Origin: CAYSPO01 sp964432945
GTDB lineage: Bacteria; Bacillota; Clostridia; Tissierellales; Peptoniphilaceae
Direction: 5' to 3'
Assembly (NCBI GenBank): GCA_964432945.1
Contig: CAYSPO010000022.1
Location: 1 to 19,180, forward strand
Length of the DNA: 19,180 bases
Shown here: positions 6,323 through 13,269 of the stretch, in pieces
Layout: each line of letters begins with the position of its first letter
Position numbering within the stretch: position 1 is the first letter of the stretch
The notes under the pieces: generated by a model
Told to the model about the DNA's origin: nothing
Seen by the model: the letters and a program-made list of their open reading frames with translations, nothing else
Databases searched by the model: none
Program-made: the position numbers and the translations under genes

Positions 6323-7177
6323 TTATTTCAAATTTTTATGAAGATTTTCAGCTATTTCCTTAAAGTTTTCAATACTTAAATCTCCTGCCCTTAATTGAGG
6401 GTTTATATTAAGTTCTTCTAAAGTTTCTTTTATTTCAGCTTTACTTGCCCCACTCCCTACAGTTAAGCTATTTAAGATAGTCTTTCTTCTTTGGGTAAAT
6501 GCCCCTCTTATTATCTTAAACATCAAATCTTCATAAGGAGTTTCTTCTACTTCTTTAATAGTTAATTTAATAACCTGAGAATCAATCTTAGGCTGAGGCA
6601 TAAAAACAGTTTTAGGTGCAGTTGCTATATTTTCAACCTTACTTGTAAAATAGTTTACCAGCAAGCTAATAGAACCATATTCGCTATTTCCAGGCTCTTG
6701 CATCATCCTATCTGCTACTTCCTTTTGTAGCATAATAGTCATAGAGTCTATTGGAACTCTGTTTTCAAGAATTCTTGCTACAATAGTTGTCCCCACATTA
6801 TAAGGTAAGTTAGCCACAAGCTTTACTGATTTATAGGAAGAATTTTCCTCTATCAGTTTATTAAAATCCACCTTCAATGCGTCTTTATGAATAATTTCTA
6901 CATTGTCCCCTGTTGTTTCATCAAGGATAGGAAGAAGGTTAGTATCTAGTTCAATTGCTATTACTTTTTCAGCTATTTCTGATAATTCATTAGTTAGAGT
7001 TCCAGCTCCTGGACCTACTTCTATTACTAAATCTCCCTCTTCTACTCCTGATCCTTCAATTATCATATTTATTATATTTCCATCTACCAAGAAATTTTGC
7101 CCTAAGGCCTTCGAAAAATTAAAGCCATGCCTAGAAAGAACTTCTTTTAAGTATGAAGGCTTATATAATTTATCCAT
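6323..7177 (-). CDS. rsmA: 16S rRNA (adenine(1518)-N(6)/adenine(1519)-N(6))-dimethyltransferase
   Basis: Dimethylates two adjacent adenosines in the 3' hairpin of 16S rRNA using S-adenosylmethionine, a late step of 30S maturation (KsgA). At 284 residues it has normal length. Seen: QNFL (27-30), SAM-binding motif I VIEVGPGAGTLT (51-62), acidic ribose contact in AIELD (E76), D99 in the adenine-binding turn, catalytic NLPYNV (123-128), FMPQPKIDS (192-200) and the C-terminal FTQRRKTILNSL (227-238). ATG 7175-7177 has a strong GGAGG inside the end of rnmV, which it overlaps by 8 nt. This is the last gene of its operon. Loss of this activity is the classic route to kasugamycin resistance; all catalytic motifs here are intact. 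Confidence 0.98.
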   Translation of the reverse strand: MDKLYKPSYLKEVLSRHGFNFSKALGQNFLVDGNIINMIIEGSGVEEGDLVIEVGPGAGTLTNELSEIAEKVIAIELDTNLLPILDETTGDNVEIIHKDALKVDFNKLIEENSSYKSVKLVANLPYNVGTTIVARILENRVPIDSMTIMLQKEVADRMMQEPGNSEYGSISLLVNYFTSKVENIATAPKTVFMPQPKIDSQVIKLTIKEVEETPYEDLMFKIIRGAFTQRRKTILNSLTVGSGASKAEIKETLEELNINPQLRAGDLSIENFKEIAENLHKNLK

Positions 7178-7724
7178 TTAATTTTTCCTCCATTTTTTTT
7201 ACTGCCTCTTGAAATTCTTCAGCTTCAATAGCAAAATTCGCCAACCTACTGGAAAGCTGCTTACCGTTACAATAACCAATTCCTAGTATATCGCCTAAGA
7301 TTTCTCTCTTCTTCCTTGAGCCAGTCCCACCCATCAAACCAGCTTCGAAAAGATCTGATGTAGATATTTGAGACTCCTCTCTTTCTACAAGTTCTGCCTT
7401 CGCCTTTAGTAAGGCTGCTTTTATTTCTTCAGGACTTGCATTTTCAACTCCGATATCCCCTTTTTTCTCTGCCTTAGCTCTACTTATAAAAGAATGTTTA
7501 GCATTTGGACAAAGACTAGATAATCTTCTTCTTATCTTTTCTCCAGCATAATCAGGATCAGTTAAGATAATTATCCCGCACCTATCGTTTATATCTTTTA
7601 TTGTCTTTAGCTTACTTTTAGAAATCATAGCTCCACCAGTTGCTATAACTTCAGCATCAACTGCAGCCTTTACTGCAGCTATGTCATCTTTTCCTTCTAC
7701 AATAATTGCTTCTTTTATCTTCAT
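7170..7724 (-). CDS. rnmV: Ribonuclease M5
   Basis: Matures 5S rRNA by cutting the precursor at the base of its helix, usually with ribosomal protein L18 as cofactor. The 184-residue protein begins with a TOPRIM domain: catalytic Glu10 in IIVEGKDD (7-14), then the DxD pair D56 and D58 in ILTDPDYAGEKIRR. GVENA (92-96) matches the family's conserved post-TOPRIM motif. The C-terminal half (about 100-184) is the helical substrate-binding domain. It overlaps tatD by 4 nt (ATGA) and rsmA by 8 nt, so the three are translationally coupled. The rnmV-rsmA pairing is widespread in Firmicutes and supports the identification. A generic TOPRIM protein is the only alternative, and is unlikely given size and neighbours. 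Confidence 0.96.
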   Translation of the reverse strand: MKIKEAIIVEGKDDIAAVKAAVDAEVIATGGAMISKSKLKTIKDINDRCGIIILTDPDYAGEKIRRRLSSLCPNAKHSFISRAKAEKKGDIGVENASPEEIKAALLKAKAELVEREESQISTSDLFEAGLMGGTGSRKKREILGDILGIGYCNGKQLSSRLANFAIEAEEFQEAVKKMEEKLNG

Positions 7725-8479
7725 AAACCAAAAATCTCCATAGCGTTAGAAAAAGTTTGTTCAATTATATAATCTACATCTTCGTTTCTAACTTCAGCTA
7801 TTTTCTCTGCAACAACTTTTGTGTATTTAGGCTCATTTCGTCTTCCCCTAAAAGGCTCTGGACTTAGGTAAGGAGCATCTGTTTCAAGGACAAGCCTTTC
7901 AATAGGAATATTTTTAGCAACTTCCCTTGTAGCATCGGATTTTTTAAAGGTAACAACCCCTCCTAGACCTATAAAATAACCTAAATTAAGAAATCTTTGG
8001 GCATTTTCCCAGTTGTCTGAATAACAGTGAATTATTCCCCTAACTTTTCCTTCGTAGTCCTTTAGGACATCGTAAGTTTCTTCTATTGCATCCCTTGTGT
8101 GAATAATTACAGGAAGATTAGTCCTTATACATAAATCAAGCTGCTCTCTAAAGACTTTTTCTTGGATATCTCTTGGACTATTGTCATAGTAAAAATCAAG
8201 TCCGATTTCTCCAATAGCAAGTATCTTATCATCTTTAGAAAGTTCTTCGTACCTTTTTAAATCGTCCTTTGTAAAATCTTTTGCATCATGGGGATGGGTT
8301 CCCACAGCCCCATAGATATTATCATGTTTTTTAGCTAATTCATAAGCTCTTTCGCTTGACTCTCTGTCTGCTCCTGGATTTAAAACATATTTAATTCCAT
8401 CATCATATAAATTAGCTATTATTTCTTCCCTATCCCCAAACCTCTTATCATCAAGGTGGGCATGACTATCAAAAATCAT
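7721..8479 (-). CDS. tatD: TatD family metal-dependent DNase/hydrolase
   Basis: A 252-residue TIM-barrel amidohydrolase-fold enzyme. TatD proteins are divalent-metal 3'-5' exonucleases on DNA, and some show D-aminoacyl-tRNA deacylase or other hydrolase activity. The full metal set is visible: H6 and H8 in DSHAHLD, E91 in GEIGLDFYYD, H127 in IIHTRDA, H151 in IIHCYSD, and D201 in LETDAPYLSPEP. The ATG overlaps the metG stop by one base (TAATG) and the gene end overlaps rnmV by 4 nt. Position between metG and rnmV is the usual place of the YabD-type TatD in Firmicutes. Family is certain; physiological substrate is not. Confidence 0.96.
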   Translation of the reverse strand: MIFDSHAHLDDKRFGDREEIIANLYDDGIKYVLNPGADRESSERAYELAKKHDNIYGAVGTHPHDAKDFTKDDLKRYEELSKDDKILAIGEIGLDFYYDNSPRDIQEKVFREQLDLCIRTNLPVIIHTRDAIEETYDVLKDYEGKVRGIIHCYSDNWENAQRFLNLGYFIGLGGVVTFKKSDATREVAKNIPIERLVLETDAPYLSPEPFRGRRNEPKYTKVVAEKIAEVRNEDVDYIIEQTFSNAMEIFGL

Positions 8480-10419
8480 TATTTGACACCAGCTCCAGCT
8501 TCAATATCTCCAAGAGTAGTTAAAACAGAAAGATTTCCTTCTTCATCTTCAGCACTTAAAATCATACCGCTTGACTCTACTCCTCTAAGTTTAACAGGCT
8601 CTAGGTTAGTTACAGCTATAACAGTTTTACCTACTAAGTCTTCTGCCTTGTAGTGCTTTCTTATTCCAGATACAATTTGTCTTTTCTCATTTCCAAAATC
8701 AATTTGAAAAACTAATAGCTTATCAGCATCTGGGTGGTTTTCACAAGCCAAGACCTTTCCAGCCCTTATTTTAACTTTATCAAAATCATCTATACTAATC
8801 TTTTCATCCTTTTCTTTTGAATTTTCCGATCTTGCAGCTTGCCTAGTTTCGAAAAGTTCTTTATTAGTTTTCTTAAGTTCTTCAACTTCTGCTTCTATAT
8901 CAAGTCTAGGGAAAAGATTTTCGCCTCTTTCCACCTTTGTTCCAGCCTTGTAAAGACCGAAAGTTTCCGAATCTTCCCAAGTAAATCCTTCTACAGAAAT
9001 TTGCTCATTTATTAACTTAGAAGTATTATGCATAAATGGCTCAATAAGCTGAGAAATAATTCTAATTGACTCAATTAAGTTATAAAGAACAGTATCTAAC
9101 CTATCAGAATTTTCTTCATCTTTTGCAAGTACCCATGGCTCTGTTTCATCTATATATTTATTAGTCCTAGAAATAAAAGCCCATATATCAGCAAGTGCCT
9201 TGTTAAAAGCAAATTTATCGATAGAATTTTCTACCTTGCTCTTGCAAGAGCTAGCCATTTCTTTTAGATCTTTATCTATTTCATTTTCATCTTTAGCTTC
9301 AGGAACAATACCATCTCTGTATTTTGAAACCATTTGAATAGTCCTAGAAACAAGGTTACCAAGGTCATTAGATAAATCCGAATTCATTCTTTGAACTAAT
9401 TTATCCATAGAGAAAGAACCATCAGATCCAAAGTTAAACTCTCTAAGAACAAAATATTTCAAAACATCGCTTCCGTATCTTTCGATAATTGGCTCTGGAT
9501 AGATTACATTACCTTTAGATTTTGACATCTTAGTATCTTCAAAAAGTATCCAGCCATGAGCAAAGACCTGCTTAGGTAATTCTAAACCTAGAGCCATTAA
9601 AATTGCAGGCCAAATAATCACATGAAATCTAACTATTTCTTTAGACATCAAATGAACACTTGCTGGCCAGTATTTATTGAATTTTTCTTCATCATTTTTG
9701 TAATCAATTCCAGTTAAATAGCATGATAAAGCATCTATCCAAACATAGATAGTGTGATCTTCATCTCCAGGAACTGGAACACCCCACTCTAAAGCTTTTC
9801 TTGAAACAGAAAGATCATCTAAACCTTCTTTGAAAAAGTTGTTAATCATTTCATTTTTTCTTTCTATTGGAAGTATAAAGTCAGGATTTTCTTCGTAGAA
9901 CTTCAAAAGTTTATCTTGGTATTTAGAAAGTCTAAAGAAATAAGATTCTTCTTCTCTATACTCAACTTCTCTACCACAATCAGGGCACATATTATCTACA
10001 AGCTGGCTATCAGTCCAGTAGGCTTCACAAGGAGTACAGTAATGTCCTTTGTAAACATCTTTATAGATATCTCCGCTATCTTGAAGCTGCTTGAAGATTT
10101 CTTGAACATTTTTAATATGCTCATCATCTGTTGACCTTACATAAGCATCATAGTCAATCTCTAAAGTATCCCAAAGCTCTTTAACAGAAGCCACTATCTT
10201 GTCCACATATTCCTTTGGCTCCATACCAGCTTTATGGGCAGATTCTTGAATTTTTTGCCCATGTTCATCAGTACCTGTTACAAAATAGGTATCATATCCT
10301 TGCACCTTCTTAAATCTCTTAAGAACATCGGCTGCAATAGTGGTATAAGTGTGGCCTATATGTAAATTATCATTTGGATAATAAATTGGTGTCGTTATAT
10401 AAAAAGTTTCTTTGCTCAT
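8479..10419 (-). CDS. metG: Methionine--tRNA ligase
   Basis: Charges tRNA-Met with methionine in the cytosol. At 646 residues it is the MetG form with a C-terminal tRNA-binding extension. Seen: class I HIGH motif (20-23, in LHIGHTYT), zinc-binding CxxC pairs C128/C131 and C145/C148, KMSKS (297-301), anticodon-binding helical domain (about 360-510), and a C-terminal EMAP/Trbp111-like OB domain (about 543-646, with KIRAGKV, HPDADKL and ESSGMILSA). Ribosome site AAGGAG precedes ATG 10417-10419. The leader is very short (about 14 nt by promoter prediction), so no T-box riboswitch fits here. First gene of metG-tatD-rnmV-rsmA. Confidence 0.98.
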   Translation of the reverse strand: MSKETFYITTPIYYPNDNLHIGHTYTTIAADVLKRFKKVQGYDTYFVTGTDEHGQKIQESAHKAGMEPKEYVDKIVASVKELWDTLEIDYDAYVRSTDDEHIKNVQEIFKQLQDSGDIYKDVYKGHYCTPCEAYWTDSQLVDNMCPDCGREVEYREEESYFFRLSKYQDKLLKFYEENPDFILPIERKNEMINNFFKEGLDDLSVSRKALEWGVPVPGDEDHTIYVWIDALSCYLTGIDYKNDEEKFNKYWPASVHLMSKEIVRFHVIIWPAILMALGLELPKQVFAHGWILFEDTKMSKSKGNVIYPEPIIERYGSDVLKYFVLREFNFGSDGSFSMDKLVQRMNSDLSNDLGNLVSRTIQMVSKYRDGIVPEAKDENEIDKDLKEMASSCKSKVENSIDKFAFNKALADIWAFISRTNKYIDETEPWVLAKDEENSDRLDTVLYNLIESIRIISQLIEPFMHNTSKLINEQISVEGFTWEDSETFGLYKAGTKVERGENLFPRLDIEAEVEELKKTNKELFETRQAARSENSKEKDEKISIDDFDKVKIRAGKVLACENHPDADKLLVFQIDFGNEKRQIVSGIRKHYKAEDLVGKTVIAVTNLEPVKLRGVESSGMILSAEDEEGNLSVLTTLGDIEAGAGVK

Positions 10420-10439
10420 CTAATCACTCCTTATCTGCA

Positions 10440-10445
10440 ATTATA
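10440..10445 (-). promoter_or_regulatory. -10 element of the metG operon promoter
   Basis: A perfect TATAAT on the minus strand, 20 nt before the metG ATG. The matching -35 region (about 10463-10468) is weak. It overlaps the -10 of the divergent promoter described separately. The strong ribosome site and operon head position support a promoter here. Confidence 0.6.
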
Positions 10446-10463
10446 ACAAATTAAGCTATTCAA

Positions 10464-10472
10464 TGCTATAAT
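10464..10472 (+). promoter_or_regulatory. Extended -10 promoter for the DUF6056-like gene
   Basis: TGCTATAAT is an extended -10 (TGn followed by a perfect TATAAT at 10467-10472). No good -35 lies 17 nt upstream, which extended -10 promoters can tolerate. Predicted initiation near 10479 gives a leader of about 20 nt before TTG 10500. Confidence 0.55.
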
Positions 10473-10499
10473 ATAAGAAAATGAAAGTAGGTGTTAGTT

Positions 10500-11813
10500 T
10501 TGGATAAAAATCTAAAGAAGAAAACTTTGGTAATTCTAGTTGTTTTTTCACTTATGTTTGCCTTAAATAACTATACAATCTTTACATCTGATGATATTGC
10601 TTACCAATATGTTTTTCTCGACCATTATCCTACCCCTGAAACTCATAGGGTAGAAAACCTCTCTGACTTAATACAATCTATTCACAACCATTATAATTTG
10701 CAAAACGGAAGGAGCTTGTCTCACTTCATTTTACAAGGTGTTTTAATTTTCGGTAAAGAAACTTTTAATATTTTAAATTCCCTTGCCTTTATCTTAGTTG
10801 GACATCTAATTATAAGCCATATATTTAGAGATAAGATGAAAAGAACTTGGATTATTTATCTCCTCGTCTATTGTTTTATGTTTTTATTTCTACCCCAGTT
10901 TGGCCAGTCTGTTTTATGGTTAAGTGGAGCTGTGAACTATCTTTGGATGATAATATTTACCTTAATATTTACCCTCGCCTTTAGGAAATGGGACTTAGGA
11001 GAAAGGGTTAATCCCTTCCTTGCAGTTATCTTCGGAGTTTTAGCTGGAGCTGCCAGTGAAAACGGTGGAGGAATGGCGATAATGTTCGCAGGTCTATTTA
11101 TAATAAAATGGATATACGAAAAAAGAAAAGTTCCAGTAGCAAGTATTGTTTCAATACTTGGAGCAATTCTCGGTTTATTCTACCAGCTTTTAAGCCCAGG
11201 AAATATGATGAGAGCAAGCAATAAGGCAGCTTATCCGTCTTTGTTGGCAAGAGTTAAACTATTATTAATAATCAGCTTCAATGCTTTGGCTCTTATGCTT
11301 GTAGTCTTTATTGTTCTTCTTATAATTTCTAAAATAAAAAAACAAAAAATAAAAATAACACCTTTTATTTATCTACTTAGTGGGCTTGCTTCATCAACGG
11401 TAATAGTCTTTACACCTAACCTATCTGCTAGGTCTTGGCTTTGGGCAGTAGTGTTTATATTTATTGGAGTTTTTATCCAAGCTTTAGATATGAATTTAAA
11501 CTTACAAAAAGTCCTATATCCCCTTGCGCTTGCCCTTGTAGTTTTATCGGTTATGAACTATATTCCAGCCTATAAGGATATCAAGAAAACCTATGATGAA
11601 AACCAAATCACCCTTCAAATGCTAGAGGAGCAAAAATCACAAGGAATTAAAGATGTTCTTGTAACTAAGTTTAATCTAACTACTAATAAATATAATGCTT
11701 GTTCCCAAACCTACCACTTAAGAGAAGATCCTAAATACTGGTTTAACCAGTGGTTTGCTTATCATTATGGGGTAAATTCAGTTAGCCTTACTAATCCTGA
11801 ACAAGCAAGATAA
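10500..11813 (+). CDS. DUF6056-like polytopic membrane protein (possible GT-C-type)
   Basis: A 437-residue, strongly hydrophobic protein with about ten membrane helices. After the first helix (about 9-28) comes an extracytoplasmic loop with an acidic pair (D31, D32) and NGRSLSHF (69-76), then SVLWLSGAVNYLW (137-149). This DD, NGR and WxxGxxNY pattern is what I recall of the DUF6056 membrane family. An acidic pair right after helix 1 is also typical of GT-C glycosyltransferases that use lipid-linked sugars, so a sugar-transfer role is possible but unproven. I prefer TTG 10500: AGGTG at 10488-10492 lies 7 nt upstream. A GTG at 10491 overlaps that site and would add three residues. It stands alone between divergent metG and a convergent terminator. 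Function is not established. Confidence 0.85.
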   Translation: MDKNLKKKTLVILVVFSLMFALNNYTIFTSDDIAYQYVFLDHYPTPETHRVENLSDLIQSIHNHYNLQNGRSLSHFILQGVLIFGKETFNILNSLAFILVGHLIISHIFRDKMKRTWIIYLLVYCFMFLFLPQFGQSVLWLSGAVNYLWMIIFTLIFTLAFRKWDLGERVNPFLAVIFGVLAGAASENGGGMAIMFAGLFIIKWIYEKRKVPVASIVSILGAILGLFYQLLSPGNMMRASNKAAYPSLLARVKLLLIISFNALALMLVVFIVLLIISKIKKQKIKITPFIYLLSGLASSTVIVFTPNLSARSWLWAVVFIFIGVFIQALDMNLNLQKVLYPLALALVVLSVMNYIPAYKDIKKTYDENQITLQMLEEQKSQGIKDVLVTKFNLTTNKYNACSQTYHLREDPKYWFNQWFAYHYGVNSVSLTNPEQAR

Positions 11814-11841
11814 GGAAAAATAATATATAAGAAAACAAAGA

Positions 11842-11879
11842 AAAACCCTTTAAGTCATTAAATTGACCTAAAGGGTTTT
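11842..11879. terminator. Bidirectional intrinsic terminator between convergent genes
   Basis: AAAACCCTTTA (11842-11852) pairs with TAAAGGGTTTT (11869-11879). The stem continues as GTCA/TGAC (11854-11857 with 11864-11867) across one A/C mismatch, with loop TTAAAT. A/T runs on both flanks allow termination of the DUF6056-like gene on the plus strand and of the ccdA-like gene, which ends at 11882, on the minus strand. Confidence 0.9.
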
Positions 11880-11881
11880 AT

Positions 11882-12571
11882 TTATAAAGCTTGATAAATT
11901 AAGAATAAACCAAATATAAATATTATACTTCCAAATAAAATTTCTATAAATTTCGAAAATTTAGAATAACTTTCGCTTCTTAAAACACTTACCTTACCAC
12001 TAAGCATACCTACTGTTATTATAGTTATCGCGTTACCTAAGGCAAAGAGAAGATATAAACCTATCCCCGAAAGTAAACTAAGCTGAGATGTGGTTATCAT
12101 TGTCATCAAAGCTATCATTACTGGAGTTGCACAAGGAGATGCAAAAAATCCAGATATAACTCCAAAGGTAAAAGCTCCAAATCTATTTCTCTTAACTTTT
12201 TGTCCTAGTTTATTAAATTTCTTGCTGAAATTAACTAGTCCAAACTGCTCAAGGGCAACTAATAACATAAGAATACCTAAAAGCAGATACCACCATTTAC
12301 CAGTAAAGTTTAATAGAGTTCCTAAAAAAGATGCTAGAAGCCCTAATGCACCAAAGGTAATAGCATTTCCTGCAGCATAGGTCGCTGATAGGATAAAGTT
12401 TCTCTTTCTTGATTGGTCTTCTCCTCCACCTATATAAGCGATTACAAAGGGCAAGGAAGAAAGGGAACAAGGAGTTAAAGAAGTTAGAAAACCTCCAGCC
12501 AAGGCGATTAAAGGAAGTAAAGCTCCTCCCTGTCGCATCATAGCACTAAGATTAACTAGGATTTGATTCAT
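11882..12571 (-). CDS. ccdA: CcdA/DsbD-type transmembrane thiol-electron carrier
   Basis: A 229-residue protein of about six membrane helices. Two Pro-Cys sites inside helices mark the CcdA family: LTPCSLSSLPF (Cys35) in the first helix and FASPCATPVM (Cys147) in the fourth. In the family these cysteines shuttle electrons from cytosolic thioredoxin to an extracytoplasmic thioredoxin-like partner. Its start lies 20 nt inside the end of the membrane-anchored thioredoxin gene, with AGGAG 7 nt before the ATG, so the two are translated together and are probable partners. No cytochrome c or haem genes are nearby, so a thiol-reducing or oxidative-repair role is more likely than cytochrome assembly. 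The ccdA symbol reflects family membership, not proven function. Confidence 0.9.
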   Translation of the reverse strand: MNQILVNLSAMMRQGGALLPLIALAGGFLTSLTPCSLSSLPFVIAYIGGGEDQSRKRNFILSATYAAGNAITFGALGLLASFLGTLLNFTGKWWYLLLGILMLLVALEQFGLVNFSKKFNKLGQKVKRNRFGAFTFGVISGFFASPCATPVMIALMTMITTSQLSLLSGIGLYLLFALGNAITIITVGMLSGKVSVLRSESYSKFSKFIEILFGSIIFIFGLFLIYQAL

Positions 12572-13211
12572 TTATTTCTCCTATTAAATCTTCTAGTTGG
12601 TCAGTTTCTAAATATCCAAAAATCATAGTTAATTCAGGAACATCAGAACCTTTGCTTGCGAATTGGTAAACATAAGGCTCAAATTTTTTAGATGGCTCAT
12701 AAGGAGTGCCATCTGCGTTCACTACTATAGTTGCTGGAAGTCCTTGCACAGGGTACTTATTCAAAAGCTGAGGATTATCGTCAGCTGATGCATATTTAAT
12801 TATAACTTCACCCTTATATTTTTCATTTAGTTTTTTTAATTCAGGTTTCATTTTTTCGCAGTACTGACAAGTTACACTTCCAATAGTGTATATAATTGGC
12901 ATTTCATAGTCCTTTAGCCCATCTAAACTCTTGTCAGAGTTAAAGAATTCAAAATCCTTATCTTTTTCAGAAACATTTTCGCTTGTTGTTTTTTCTGTTT
13001 CTTCTTCAACTTTTTTAGTTTCTGCAGAAGATTTATCTTCACTTTCCTCTGTTTTAACTTCAGTTTCTTCAGTCTTTGAATTTTCCTTAGCTTCTTCTGT
13101 TGTATTCTCTATTGTTTGTGTAGAATTATCAGTTGATCTATTCTTTATAAAATAAAGTCCACCCACTGCCAAAGCTACAATTAATATAGCTATTATACTT
13201 TGTTTTTTCAT
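12552..13211 (-). CDS. Membrane-anchored thioredoxin-family protein with long charged linker
   Basis: A 219-residue extracytoplasmic thiol-disulfide protein. Residues 1-4 are charged and 5-22 form a membrane helix without a lipobox, so it stays as an uncleaved or signal-like anchor. Residues about 25-86 are a low-complexity linker rich in Glu, Lys, Thr and Ser, likely disordered. The thioredoxin fold (about 95-215) has active-site CQYC (115-118) in GSVTCQYCEKM and a cis-proline in GLPATIVV (Pro159). ATG at 13209-13211 has AGGAGG just upstream. It overlaps the ccdA-like gene by 20 nt, matching extracytoplasmic thioredoxin/CcdA pairs known from Gram-positives such as the pneumococcal Etrx systems. 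Substrate proteins are not identifiable here. Confidence 0.92.
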   Translation of the reverse strand: MKKQSIIAILIVALAVGGLYFIKNRSTDNSTQTIENTTEEAKENSKTEETEVKTEESEDKSSAETKKVEEETEKTTSENVSEKDKDFEFFNSDKSLDGLKDYEMPIIYTIGSVTCQYCEKMKPELKKLNEKYKGEVIIKYASADDNPQLLNKYPVQGLPATIVVNADGTPYEPSKKFEPYVYQFASKGSDVPELTMIFGYLETDQLEDLIGEINESNPS

Positions 13212-13240
13212 TACGCCTCCTTCTAGAAAATATATATCTT

Positions 13241-13269
13241 AATATATATACCTTATGTCCATATATTAA
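13241..13269 (-). promoter_or_regulatory. Possible promoter for the thioredoxin-ccdA pair
   Basis: In the 54-nt gap after the ABC genes the minus strand has TTAATA (13264-13269) and TATATT (13241-13246) spaced by 17 nt. An ATATATAT inverted repeat (13230-13237 and 13242-13249) lies across the predicted start. No terminator separates the genes, so read-through from the ABC operon is also possible. Confidence 0.3.

Noticed and set aside
6903..7181. Plus-strand open frame opposite rsmA
   Set aside because: Antisense to conserved SAM-binding motifs of RsmA, no ribosome site, no familiar domain.
10420..10439. T-box or other riboswitch before metG
   Set aside because: Only about 14-20 nt separate the predicted transcription start and the ATG, far too short for a T-box leader.
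12931..13155. Plus-strand open frame rich in Ser and Val opposite the thioredoxin gene
   Set aside because: Its composition mirrors the Glu/Lys/Thr linker codons on the other strand; it is a shadow of low-complexity sequence.
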